Positions 33,507-40,752 of a DNA stretch of 64,000 nucleotides are shown one piece after another; within the stretch, counting starts at the first letter, position 1, and every line of letters starts with the position of its first letter. The stretch comes from Fen-1058 sp964398185. Its GTDB lineage: Bacteria > Chloroflexota > Anaerolineae > Fen-1058. The position numbers and the translations under genes are program-made. The stretch covers positions 1 to 64,000 of the forward strand of contig CAYNML010000025.1 in NCBI GenBank assembly GCA_964398185.1, in the 5' to 3' direction. A model generated the notes under the pieces. It worked only from the letters and a program-made list of their open reading frames with translations. It did no database searches and had not been told where the DNA came from.

Positions 33507-34832
33507 ATGAGCAAGATCAAAGTCATCATCATGGGCGCCGCCGGACGCGACTTCCACAATTTCAACACCGTGTTCCGCCACAACGACGCCTACGAAGTCG
33601 TGGCCTTCACCGCGACGCAGATTCCCAACATCGAAGGCCGCCGCTATCCGCCCGAGCTGGCGGGCAAGCTGTATCCCGCCGGGATTCCGATCTATCCCGA
33701 GTCCGATCTGACCCGCTTGATCAAAGAGCATGACGTCGATCAAGTGATCTTCGCCTATTCGGACGTGCAGCACGAATACGTGATGCACAAGGCCTCGCAG
33801 GTGTTGGCTGCCGGGGCCGACTTCCGCTTGATCGGGCCGAAGGAAACGCAGATCAAATCGAGCAAGCCCATCGTCTCGATCGGCGCGGTGCGCACCGGCG
33901 CGGGCAAGAGCCAGACCACGCGCCGCGTGAGCGAAGTGCTGCAGTCGCTGGGCTACAAGGTCGCCGCCGTGCGCCATCCCATGCCCTACGGCGATCTGAC
34001 CAAGCAGGTCGTGCAGCGCTTCGCGGCCTACAAAGACTTGGACGATCATGAGTGCACGATCGAGGAACGCGAGGAATACGAGCCGCACATCGATCGCGGC
34101 GTGGTGATCTATGCAGGCGTGGACTACGAGGCGATTCTGCGCCAGGCCGAGCAGGAAGCCGACATCGTGGTGTGGGACGGCGGCAACAACGACATCTCGT
34201 TCTACAAGAGCGATCTGCACATCGTCGTGGCCGACCCGCATCGCCCCGGCCACGAACTTTCGTATCACCCCGGCGAAACGAATCTGCGCATGGCCGATGT
34301 CGTCGTCATCAACAAGATCGACACCGCCGATCTGGATCACGTCTCCAAGGTGCGCGACAGCATCATGAAAGTGAATCCCGACGCGACCGTCGTCGAAGCC
34401 GCTTCGCCGATCTTCGTCGACAATCCGGCGGCCATCAAAGGCAAGAGCGTGCTCGTCATCGAAGACGGCCCCACGCTGACCCACGGCGAGATGGCCTATG
34501 GTGCGGGCGTGGTAGCGGCGCGGCGCTTTGGCGCGGCGGAGATCATCGATCCGCGCCCGTATGCCGTCGGCTCGATCGTGGCGACGTACCAGAAGTATCC
34601 AACCACCGGCGCGGTGCTGCCCGCGATGGGTTACGGCGCGGAGCAGATGCGCGAACTGGGCGAGACCATCAACAACACCCCGTGCGATCTGGTGTTGGTG
34701 GCCACCCCGATCGATCTACGGCGCGTCGTCGAGATCAACCGTCCGTCGCAGCGCGTGCGCTATGAGCTGCAGGAGATCGGCCAGCCGACGCTGGTGGACA
34801 TCCTTGAAGGGAAGTTCGGGCGCAAGCAGTAA
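33507..34832 (+). CDS. Cyclic 2,3-diphosphoglycerate synthetase-like P-loop GTPase
   Basis: 441 residues. An N-terminal Rossmann part (KVIIMGAAGRDFHNF) and a P-loop GAVRTGAGKSQTTRRV (about 130-145) with VINKIDTADLD (NKxD, guanine recognition) match the predicted GTPases of the cDPGS family. In methanogens cDPGS makes cyclic 2,3-diphosphoglycerate, but bacterial members are uncharacterised. The ATG at 33507 has AGGAGAGAG upstream; the earlier in-frame start overlaps the leader hairpin. Confidence 0.82.
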   Translation: MSKIKVIIMGAAGRDFHNFNTVFRHNDAYEVVAFTATQIPNIEGRRYPPELAGKLYPAGIPIYPESDLTRLIKEHDVDQVIFAYSDVQHEYVMHKASQVLAAGADFRLIGPKETQIKSSKPIVSIGAVRTGAGKSQTTRRVSEVLQSLGYKVAAVRHPMPYGDLTKQVVQRFAAYKDLDDHECTIEEREEYEPHIDRGVVIYAGVDYEAILRQAEQEADIVVWDGGNNDISFYKSDLHIVVADPHRPGHELSYHPGETNLRMADVVVINKIDTADLDHVSKVRDSIMKVNPDATVVEAASPIFVDNPAAIKGKSVLVIEDGPTLTHGEMAYGAGVVAARRFGAAEIIDPRPYAVGSIVATYQKYPTTGAVLPAMGYGAEQMRELGETINNTPCDLVLVATPIDLRRVVEINRPSQRVRYELQEIGQPTLVDILEGKFGRKQ

Positions 34833-34915
34833 ACCGTGCTGCGTAGTACGTGATGTGTGACGGGCAAGGTGTGATACGATCCATCTCGCCCGTCACTTTT
34901 TGTGCGAGAAGCGAC

Positions 34916-35833
34916 ATGACTTCATTCACTCCAGCGTTCATCGTTCACGGCGGCGCGTGGGACATTCCCGACGAGGAAGTGCCCGGCCACCTCAATGGCT
35001 GCCGCAGCGCCGCACAGATTGGCTGGTCGATCTTGCAGAACGGCGGAGCGGCGCTCGCTGCGGTCGAAGCCGCCATCCGATCGCTCGAAGATAATCCGGC
35101 CTTCGATGCGGGCAAAGGCGCATGGCTCAACTCGGCGGGCGAAGTGGAACTCGATGCGATCATCATGGATGGCGCAACGCTGAACAATGGCGCTGTCGCC
35201 GCCGTGCAGCACGTGCGCAATCCGATCAGCTTGGCGCGGATGGTGATGGAGCGCACCGCGCATTCATTGTTGACGGGTTTGGGCGCGGAGCACTTCGCGC
35301 AGGCGCAGGGTGTTGAGTTGTGCGACGAATCAGAACTGCTGACCGGGCAAGAACTGGAACGCTGGAAGGTCATCAAGGCGCTGAAAGATTTCTCGGTGCG
35401 GGAAGCCTTCGGCGGCAAGCCGCATGGCACCGTGGGGGCTGTGGCGCGCGATCGGGACGGGCACATCGCCGCAGGCACCTCGACCGGCGGCACGCCCAAC
35501 AAACTGCAGGGCCGCGTGGGCGACAGTCCCCTCATCGGCTGCGGCTGCTACGCCGACGATCTGAGCGCAGGCGCGTCGGCTACCGGCTGGGGTGAATCGG
35601 TCATGAAAGTGGTGTTGTGCAAGGCTGTGTGCGATTTCACCGCGCAAGGACTGGACGCCCAGCGGGCCGCTGATAAAGCGATCGGGGTGTTGGCCGATCG
35701 GGCGCTGGGGCTGGGCGGCTTGATCGTGATCGATCGCTTCGGACAGATCGGTGTATCATTCAACACACCGCGCATGGCGCGCGCGTGGATATATGAAGAT
35801 CAGATCATCGCGCGTGTCGAACGGGATACGTGA
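34916..35833 (+). CDS. Isoaspartyl peptidase/L-asparaginase (Ntn hydrolase)
   Basis: 305 residues from the ATG at 34916. FIVHGGAWDIPDE opens the protein and the autocleavage site HGTVGAVA places the nucleophilic threonine at about residue 172, followed by GTSTGG. After self-cleavage into alpha and beta chains the enzyme removes isoaspartyl residues from damaged peptides or hydrolyses asparagine. Plant-type asparaginase family. The next gene begins 21 bp downstream. Confidence 0.92.
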   Translation: MTSFTPAFIVHGGAWDIPDEEVPGHLNGCRSAAQIGWSILQNGGAALAAVEAAIRSLEDNPAFDAGKGAWLNSAGEVELDAIIMDGATLNNGAVAAVQHVRNPISLARMVMERTAHSLLTGLGAEHFAQAQGVELCDESELLTGQELERWKVIKALKDFSVREAFGGKPHGTVGAVARDRDGHIAAGTSTGGTPNKLQGRVGDSPLIGCGCYADDLSAGASATGWGESVMKVVLCKAVCDFTAQGLDAQRAADKAIGVLADRALGLGGLIVIDRFGQIGVSFNTPRMARAWIYEDQIIARVERDT

Positions 35834-35854
35834 GTAACACAGAAAGGCAAGACC

Positions 35855-36598
35855 ATGACCTTCCGCCAACGACTCAAGGATCACGAGATGCTTGTGGGCA
35901 CGATCGTCTCGCTCGCCTCGCCGGAAGTGGCCGAAGTATTGAGCGCCGCCGGCTTCGATTGGCTCTTCCTCGACGCCGAGCACAATCCGCTTGAGGCACT
36001 GACGGTCCAGCGCTTAATCATGGGGGCGCGCCCGACGCCGTGTCTCGTGCGGCTGGCACGCGGCGACGAGGTGTCGATCAAGAAAGCGCTGGATGCAGGC
36101 GCGACGGGCATCATCGCGCCGTTGATCAATTCGGCTGAGCAGGCAGCCGAGGTCGTGCGCCATGCGAAGTATGCGCCGCTGGGCGCGCGCGGCGTGGGCG
36201 CAGGCCGTGCGCACGGTTACGGCCTCGCCTTTCAAGACTATCTGTCACGCGCGAATGATGAAACAGTCGTCGTGGTGCAGGCGGAGCACATCGAAGCCGT
36301 GAACAACATCGAAGCGATTGTGCAGGTCCCCGGCGTCGATGCGGTGCTCGTCGGCCCGTATGATCTTTCGGCCAGCCTGGGACACATCGGTGAAGTGACG
36401 CATCCCGACGTGATCGCCGCCATCGATCGGGTCACGCAGGCCTGTCGGGTTGTCAACCTGCCGTTGGGGATTTTCGGCATGACAGCGGAGGCGGTGCGTC
36501 CGTACATCGATCGTGGTTACACGCTGCTCGCAGTGAGCATTGATACGGTATTGCTTGGCGCGGCAGCGAGACAACTGCTGGTGCAGGTCAAACGCTAA
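35855..36598 (+). CDS. HpcH/HpaI family aldolase
   Basis: 247 residues, class II metal-dependent pyruvate aldolase fold: FDWLFLDAEHNP, LVRLARGD (catalytic Arg), VQAEHIEAVNNI (metal Glu) and GPYDLSASLG (metal Asp). Family members split 4-hydroxy-2-oxo acids into pyruvate plus an aldehyde. The natural substrate is unknown; it could be 2-keto-3-deoxy acid metabolism. Confidence 0.9.
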   Translation: MTFRQRLKDHEMLVGTIVSLASPEVAEVLSAAGFDWLFLDAEHNPLEALTVQRLIMGARPTPCLVRLARGDEVSIKKALDAGATGIIAPLINSAEQAAEVVRHAKYAPLGARGVGAGRAHGYGLAFQDYLSRANDETVVVVQAEHIEAVNNIEAIVQVPGVDAVLVGPYDLSASLGHIGEVTHPDVIAAIDRVTQACRVVNLPLGIFGMTAEAVRPYIDRGYTLLAVSIDTVLLGAAARQLLVQVKR

Positions 36599-36609
36599 AG
36601 GACCGTGAC

Positions 36610-36960
36610 ATGCCGCGTAAGTTGCGCATCTTTTTCGCCGGGCTGAAGTTCGCCATCCAGCACGATCGCAGCGTGGCGCTGCAGATGATCGTCTCGCTGA
36701 TCGTGCTGGCGATCAGCTTCGGGCTGCGCGAGTGGTTCGATTTTGTGTTCATCCTGGTGATCACGGGCTACATGCTGATCACCGAGATTTTCAACAGCGC
36801 CATCGAGGCGATCTGCGACTACGTGCAGCCGGAGCACGATCCGCGCATTGGCGCGATCAAGGATGTGGCCGCGGCGGCGGTAGGCCTCAGCGTGCTCATC
36901 TGGGTTGGCGCGCTGCTGTTTGAGGTTGTTCGGATCGTCACGCTTCTGCAGGGTAATTGA
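36610..36960 (+). CDS. dgkA: Diacylglycerol/undecaprenol kinase (DgkA family)
   Basis: 116 residues with three membrane helices, the metal and active-site motif TEIFNSAIEAICDYV (Glu and Asn) and DPRIGAIKDVAAAAV. The Gram-positive-type enzyme recycles undecaprenol to its phosphate. Its stop codon overlaps the -35 of the hisS leader promoter. Confidence 0.93.
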   Translation: MPRKLRIFFAGLKFAIQHDRSVALQMIVSLIVLAISFGLREWFDFVFILVITGYMLITEIFNSAIEAICDYVQPEHDPRIGAIKDVAAAAVGLSVLIWVGALLFEVVRIVTLLQGN

Positions 36961-36985
36961 CACGCCCTTGCCCGCCTGTTATAAT
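36957..36985 (+). promoter_or_regulatory. Perfect consensus promoter of the hisS leader
   Basis: TTGACA (36957-36962), 17-bp spacer, TATAAT (36980-36985). The predicted transcription start (about 36992) is 0-3 nt from the leader ATG at 36995, so the leader peptide mRNA would be essentially leaderless. Confidence 0.9.
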
Positions 36986-36994
36986 GCTGCCATC

Positions 36995-37078
36995 ATGAAC
37001 GCGAATCTGGTTGCAATCCATCATCATCACGCGCACACCCACCACCAGATGGGCTTTCGACGTTTGGGTCGCGGCTGA
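36995..37078 (+). CDS. Histidine-rich leader peptide of hisS
   Basis: 27 codons ending at TGA. Residues 9-17 read HHHHAHTHH, seven histidine codons in nine, a density unexpected by chance. It lies between a perfect promoter and an intrinsic terminator, and the next gene is hisS: the design of amino-acid attenuators such as the his and pheST leaders. A stalled ribosome here would sense uncharged tRNA-His. No ribosome-binding site is present because the transcript probably starts at or 3 nt before the ATG. Confidence 0.88.
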   Translation: MNANLVAIHHHHAHTHHQMGFRRLGRG

Positions 37079-37113
37079 GTTAACAAGCAGCACACTGAAG
37101 TGAAGCGTGATCC
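37066..37113 (+). promoter_or_regulatory. Candidate antiterminator of the hisS attenuator
   Basis: GGGTCGCG (37066-37073) can pair with CGTGATCC (37106-37113), 8 bp including two G-U pairs, which removes the 5' arm of the terminator. The same upstream segment can instead pair with ACCCA in the His-codon run (37037-37041). These alternatives fit classical ribosome-controlled attenuation; pairings were drawn by hand. Confidence 0.5.
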
Positions 37114-37132
37114 GGACGGGTCACGCTTTTTT
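37103..37132 (+). terminator. Attenuator terminator between leader peptide and hisS
   Basis: An 11-bp stem AAGCGTGATCC / GGGTCACGCTT (one G-T pair) with a GGAC loop, ending in TTTTTT. It ends about 60 nt before the hisS ATG. Confidence 0.85.
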
Positions 37133-37140
37133 GTTTGATC

Positions 37141-37173
37141 ACCCTCCCGGAGGCTGGGAGCCTCCGGGAGGGT
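37141..37173 (+). repeat. CTCCCGGAG-type hairpin in the hisS leader
   Basis: A perfect 14-bp inverted repeat (37141-37154 with 37160-37173), loop 5 nt, sharing the CTCCCGGAG core with the hairpin at 8929-8961. It follows the attenuator terminator and precedes the ribosome-binding site AAGGAG. Confidence 0.6.
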
Positions 37174-37190
37174 ATAGAACAAGGAGCAGC

Positions 37191-38462
37191 ATGAAACCGA
37201 CGATTCGGCCCATCAAGGGCACACGCGATTTTTATCCGGAAGAGATGGCGTTCCGCACCTGGCTGTACGGGCAGATGAAGGCCGTGTCACAGAAGTTCGG
37301 CTATCAGGAATACGAAGCACCCATCCTTGAATCGCTGGAGTTGTATGCGGCCAAGAGCGGCGAGGAATTAGTGAAGGAGCAGTCGTTCGTCTTCGCCGAT
37401 CGCGGCGGCGACACGGTGACGCTGCGCCCCGAGCTCACGCCCAGCCTCGCGCGTATGGTGGCGCAGAAACAACGCGAACTGCCCAAGCCCATCCGCTGGT
37501 GGTCGTTCGGGCCGTTCTGGCGTTACGAGCGTCCGCAAAAAGGCCGCACGCGCGAGTTCTTCCAGTGGAACATCGATCTGATTGGCGTCAATTCGGCTTA
37601 CGCCGATGCGGAGCTGGCGGCCGTGGGCGTGGAGTTCTTCAAGTCCGTCGGCTTGTCCGCGCAGCAGATCGTGATCAAGGTGAACAACCGCAAGTTGATG
37701 GAGGAGCAAATCGCGCGGCTGGGTGTGCCGCCCGATCGGATCGAGGGCATTTACCGGCTGATCGACAAACTCGACAAGCTGCCCGCCGAAAAGTGGCGCG
37801 CCTACGGTATCGACGACATCGGTCTGAGCGCCGAGCAGATCGATCGCTTGAGCGCACTGTTGAACAACAAGGAGTTGTGGAAGGAGTCGGCCGATCTGAC
37901 GGCGTTCTTCGCCGCAATCGACGATCTGGGCGTGAGCGAGTACGTGGAATACGATCCGGCGATCATTCGCGGGCTGGCGTACTACACCGGGCTGGTCTTT
38001 GAAGCGCGCGATCGCACCGGCGAGTTCCGCGCCATCCTGGGCGGTGGACGCTACGACAACCTCGTCGGCGATGTGGGCGGCGATCCGCTGGGCGGCATCG
38101 GCTTTGCGATGGGCGACGTGGTCATCGGGTTGGTGCTGGAAAAGTTTGGCTTGAAGCCCAAGCTGCGCCCCACCCCAGCCGACGTGCTCGTGACGATTTT
38201 CGATGCCGCGCTGGCGCGATCGGCGGCCAGGGTTGCCGCGCTGCTCCGATCGGGCGGCGTGAAAACCGAGTTGTATCCCGATGCGGCCAAGCTCGACAAG
38301 CAGATGAAGTACGCCAACGCGCAAGCGATCCCGATCGCCGTCATCATCGGACCGGACGAGGCCGCGCAGGGTCAAGCCACCGTGCGCGATTTGCGCTCGG
38401 GCCAGCAGCAGGTCGTCGCGCAAGATCGGATCGTGGCAGCGGTGCAAAAAGCGCTGGAATAA
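37191..38462 (+). CDS. hisS: Histidyl-tRNA synthetase
   Basis: 423 residues from the ATG at 37191 with AAGGAG 5 bp upstream. Class II synthetase motifs: IKGTRDFYPEEM at the start, motif 2 FWRYERPQKGRTREFFQ, the histidine-specific GLAYYTGLVFEA, and motif 3 GGIGFAMGDVVIGL. An in-frame upstream extension through the hairpins is rejected. It charges tRNA-His, whose gene is 48 bp downstream, and lies behind a His-codon attenuator. Confidence 0.97.
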   Translation: MKPTIRPIKGTRDFYPEEMAFRTWLYGQMKAVSQKFGYQEYEAPILESLELYAAKSGEELVKEQSFVFADRGGDTVTLRPELTPSLARMVAQKQRELPKPIRWWSFGPFWRYERPQKGRTREFFQWNIDLIGVNSAYADAELAAVGVEFFKSVGLSAQQIVIKVNNRKLMEEQIARLGVPPDRIEGIYRLIDKLDKLPAEKWRAYGIDDIGLSAEQIDRLSALLNNKELWKESADLTAFFAAIDDLGVSEYVEYDPAIIRGLAYYTGLVFEARDRTGEFRAILGGGRYDNLVGDVGGDPLGGIGFAMGDVVIGLVLEKFGLKPKLRPTPADVLVTIFDAALARSAARVAALLRSGGVKTELYPDAAKLDKQMKYANAQAIPIAVIIGPDEAAQGQATVRDLRSGQQQVVAQDRIVAAVQKALE

Positions 38463-38465
38463 CCT

Positions 38466-38494
38466 TGTTATCCCTTCGCGCCCGTGGTAAAATT
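38466..38494 (+). promoter_or_regulatory. Promoter of tRNA-His
   Basis: TTGTTA (38466-38471), 17-bp spacer, TAAAAT (38489-38494), about 17 bp before the tRNA 5' end. It allows transcription independent of the attenuated hisS message. Confidence 0.6.
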
Positions 38495-38510
38495 GCGGGC
38501 GCTTCACATG

Positions 38511-38583
38511 GTGCCTGTAGCTCAATGGCAGAGTACTGGACTGTGGATCCAGGCGTTGCGGGTTCGACCCCCGTCAGGCACCC
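38511..38583 (+). tRNA. tRNA-His (anticodon GTG)
   Basis: A full cloverleaf: acceptor GTGCCTG/CAGGCAC, D stem GCTC/GAGT, anticodon stem CTGGA/TCCAG with loop CTGTGGA giving anticodon GTG, T stem GCGGG/CCCGT with TTCGACC. The extra G at 38511 can pair with the discriminator C at 38583, the G-1:C73 identity pair of bacterial tRNA-His. CCA is not encoded. Confidence 0.96.
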
Positions 38584-38596
38584 TTAACAATGAACA

Positions 38597-38636
38597 ATGC
38601 TCAATGACCAATGAACAACTCGGTCGTTGAGCATTT
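38597..38636 (+). terminator. Terminator after tRNA-His
   Basis: A 14-bp stem AATGCTCAATGACC / GGTCGTTGAGCATT (one T-G pair), loop 12 nt, followed by TTCGTTT. Confidence 0.8.
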
Positions 38637-38709
38637 TCGTTTACGTGGCAGTTTCGCGCCGGATGAGATACACTTTAAGCGCAATCTCAGCGCATAAAGG
38701 AAACAGATC

Positions 38710-39180
38710 ATGACTGAACCCAAATTGAAACTTGGCGATCCTGCGCCCGATTTCACTCTGGCCGACGATCAGGGCAAAACTGTGAAGCTGTCCGATTATC
38801 GCGGCCAGCGCGTCGTGGTGTATTTCTACCCCAAGGATGACACGCCCGGCTGCACCACGCAATCGTGCGGCTTCCGCGACAATTATCCGGCCATTCAAGA
38901 GAAGAACGCGGTGGTGCTGGGCATCAGCCCCGACGATCAGAAATCGCACGTGAAATTCAAGAGCAAGTTCAACCTGCCCTTCACGCTGCTGTGCGATGTC
39001 GATCACACCGTGGCTGAGACTTACGGCGTGTGGGGCGAGAAGTCGCTGATGGGCAAGACGTACATGGGCATCATCCGCAGCCACTTCGTTGTTGATGAAA
39101 ACGGCCAGTTGATCGACGTGCAATACAACATCAAGCCGGAAGCGAGTGTGGCGGGGGCGCTGGAAGTCATTCGTCGTTAG
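38710..39180 (+). CDS. bcp: Thioredoxin-dependent thiol peroxidase (Bcp/PrxQ)
   Basis: 156 residues. VYFYPKDDTPGCTTQSCGF contains the peroxidatic Cys (PGCT) and the resolving Cys five residues later, the atypical 2-Cys arrangement of PrxQ. It reduces hydrogen and organic peroxides using thioredoxin, useful to an anaerobe exposed to oxygen. AAAGGAAAC precedes the ATG. Confidence 0.95.
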   Translation: MTEPKLKLGDPAPDFTLADDQGKTVKLSDYRGQRVVVYFYPKDDTPGCTTQSCGFRDNYPAIQEKNAVVLGISPDDQKSHVKFKSKFNLPFTLLCDVDHTVAETYGVWGEKSLMGKTYMGIIRSHFVVDENGQLIDVQYNIKPEASVAGALEVIRR

Positions 39181-39182
39181 TC

Positions 39183-39206
39183 GTTGGTTGTTGGTTGTTG
39201 GTTGTT
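39183..39206 (+). repeat. Short GTTGGTT microrepeat
   Basis: About three and a half tandem 7-bp units GTTGGTT immediately after the bcp stop codon. Confidence 0.6.
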
Positions 39207-39212
39207 AGCAAG

Positions 39213-39248
39213 ACCTCGCGGCTCGAATGTATCTGCGAGGTTTTTGTT
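39213..39248 (+). terminator. Terminator of bcp
   Basis: ACCTCGC (39213-39219) pairs with GCGAGGT (39235-39241), followed by TTTTGTTT. Confidence 0.7.
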
Positions 39249-39285
39249 TGCAGTCATGCCGGGCTGTGTTAAACTTCTTGTCGCC

Positions 39286-40263
39286 ATGAACTACGACATC
39301 GTCGCAACCTTGGGGCCAAGCAGCCATATGCCCGATATCTGGCAAAGCATGTTGGATGCCGGCGCAACCGCCTTTCGCCTGAACACGTCGCATCTCACCT
39401 TGACCCAACTGGAGCAGTGGCTCGATCAGTTGACGCCGTTCCTTTCGGCGCTAAATCCCATACCGTTGTTAGCGCTCGATCTGCAAGGCAGCAAGTGGCG
39501 GCTGGGCGATTTTGCGCCGCGCCTTCTCGAACCCGGCCAACCGATCGAATTGGTGCACGCCCCCACGTCCGATCGAATCAACACCCTGCCCGTGCCCCAC
39601 GCCGACTTCTTTCGCGCTGCGCCACTGTCCAACGACGAGATCGTCCTGAATGACGCCAGGATCAAACTCGTGCGCGAAGCGATCGAGCCGGAGAAGGTGC
39701 GCGCCCGCGTCATCGTCGGCGGCGAGATTACGGCGCGCAAAGGCATCACGTTTGCGGCGTCAGAGTATCGGCAGGAAGAATTGAGCGAGAAAGATCGCGC
39801 CATTTTTGAGGCGACGCGCCATGTGCCCTTTGTGCGTTACGCCATCTCGTACATCCGCGACGCAATTGAGATGAGCAAATATCACGCGCACTTTGGCGCA
39901 GCGTATCTCATCGCCAAGCTGGAACGGCAACCGGCGATGGAGGATGCCCGGCAAATTGCCGAGATCGCCGACGAGGTGTGGATCTGCCGCGGTGATCTGG
40001 GCGCGGAAATCGGCTTGCGATCGATGGCGGAAGCCGTGCGGCGCTTCTCTCACTCGATCGGCGATCTATCGATCCCGGTGTTGCTGGCCGGGCAAGTGCT
40101 GGAGCACATGGTTGAGCACGCCGCCCCGACTCGCTCAGAAGTGTGCTATCTGCACGATGCGTTGCAGGCCGGCTATCGCGGTTTTGTGCTGTCGGACGAG
40201 GCCGCTATCGGCCGCTATCCGATTGAGAGTTGCCGCATGGCAGCCATGTTTCGAGACATCTAA
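39286..40263 (+). CDS. Pyruvate-kinase-like protein, short form
   Basis: 325 residues from the ATG at 39286; upstream in-frame codons cross the bcp terminator. The pyruvate kinase barrel motifs are recognisable: ATLGPSS, FRLNTSH (FRMNFSH in canonical enzymes), AKLERQPAMEDA (for KIENxEG), CRGDLGAEI (for ARGDLGVE) and PTRSEVCYLHDAL. The B domain is reduced and the ~150-residue C-terminal domain is absent (canonical length about 470). It may be a non-canonical phosphotransferase rather than the glycolytic enzyme. Confidence 0.75.
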   Translation: MNYDIVATLGPSSHMPDIWQSMLDAGATAFRLNTSHLTLTQLEQWLDQLTPFLSALNPIPLLALDLQGSKWRLGDFAPRLLEPGQPIELVHAPTSDRINTLPVPHADFFRAAPLSNDEIVLNDARIKLVREAIEPEKVRARVIVGGEITARKGITFAASEYRQEELSEKDRAIFEATRHVPFVRYAISYIRDAIEMSKYHAHFGAAYLIAKLERQPAMEDARQIAEIADEVWICRGDLGAEIGLRSMAEAVRRFSHSIGDLSIPVLLAGQVLEHMVEHAAPTRSEVCYLHDALQAGYRGFVLSDEAAIGRYPIESCRMAAMFRDI

Positions 40264-40344
40264 ACCTGTCAGGTGACGCACAGATAGAAACGTTAGCCCG
40301 GTATCCTCTGCGCCACGTAACAGGTTTGAAATTCAGGAGCCAAC

Positions 40345-40674
40345 ATGACGACCCCCCAAGACATTTTCGAGAAAGAAATCCCCGCTGCCATGCAAGCCAA
40401 TCCCAAAGTGGTGAAGAACCTCAACGCCATCATCCACTTCGATCTCACCGGCCCCGACGGCGGCGTGTGGACGCTGGACGCAACCGTCGTCCCCGCCAGA
40501 GTCACGCAGGGCGCTGTCGGCAAACCTGACCTCACCATGACGGTGAGCGCTGCCGACTTCGTCAAAATCCGGCAGAAGAAAGCCAACCCGCAGATGTTGA
40601 TGATGCAGGGGAAATTGAAGATGACGCCGCTGAACATCGGCTTAGCCGTGAAACTGGCACAAGTTCTCGGTTAA
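40345..40674 (+). CDS. SCP2 sterol-binding domain protein, third copy
   Basis: 109 residues, a single SCP2 domain (FDLTGPDGGVWTLDATV, KPDLTMTVSAADFVKI, MMQGKLKMTPLNIGLAVKL). The last segment is the lipid-cavity helix. AGGAGCC precedes the ATG. Cytoplasmic lipid carrier. Confidence 0.87.
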   Translation: MTTPQDIFEKEIPAAMQANPKVVKNLNAIIHFDLTGPDGGVWTLDATVVPARVTQGAVGKPDLTMTVSAADFVKIRQKKANPQMLMMQGKLKMTPLNIGLAVKLAQVLG

Positions 40675-40710
40675 AACAAAACGCGCCCTGAATCTTCATT
40701 AACCCAGAGC

Positions 40711-40752
40711 ACGCATTACGCATCACGTTTTACGCATCACGCATCACGTTCT
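40711..40752. repeat. Cluster of ACGCATCACG/ACGCATTACG microrepeats
   Basis: Four imperfect copies of a 9-10 bp unit (GCATTACGCATCACG, TTTTACGCATCACGCATCACG) between SCP2 and ftsK; similar units occur at 20499-20518. Confidence 0.6.

Noticed and set aside
37026..37032. ATCACGC in the His-codon run pairing with GCGTGAT of the terminator
   Set aside because: The pairing exists, but ribosome stalling on the His codons would block it, giving regulation of the wrong sign; the 37066-37073 pairing fits better.
37107..37190. Upstream in-frame extension of hisS
   Set aside because: It would be translated through the attenuator terminator and the 14-bp hairpin; AAGGAG and family similarity place the start at 37191.
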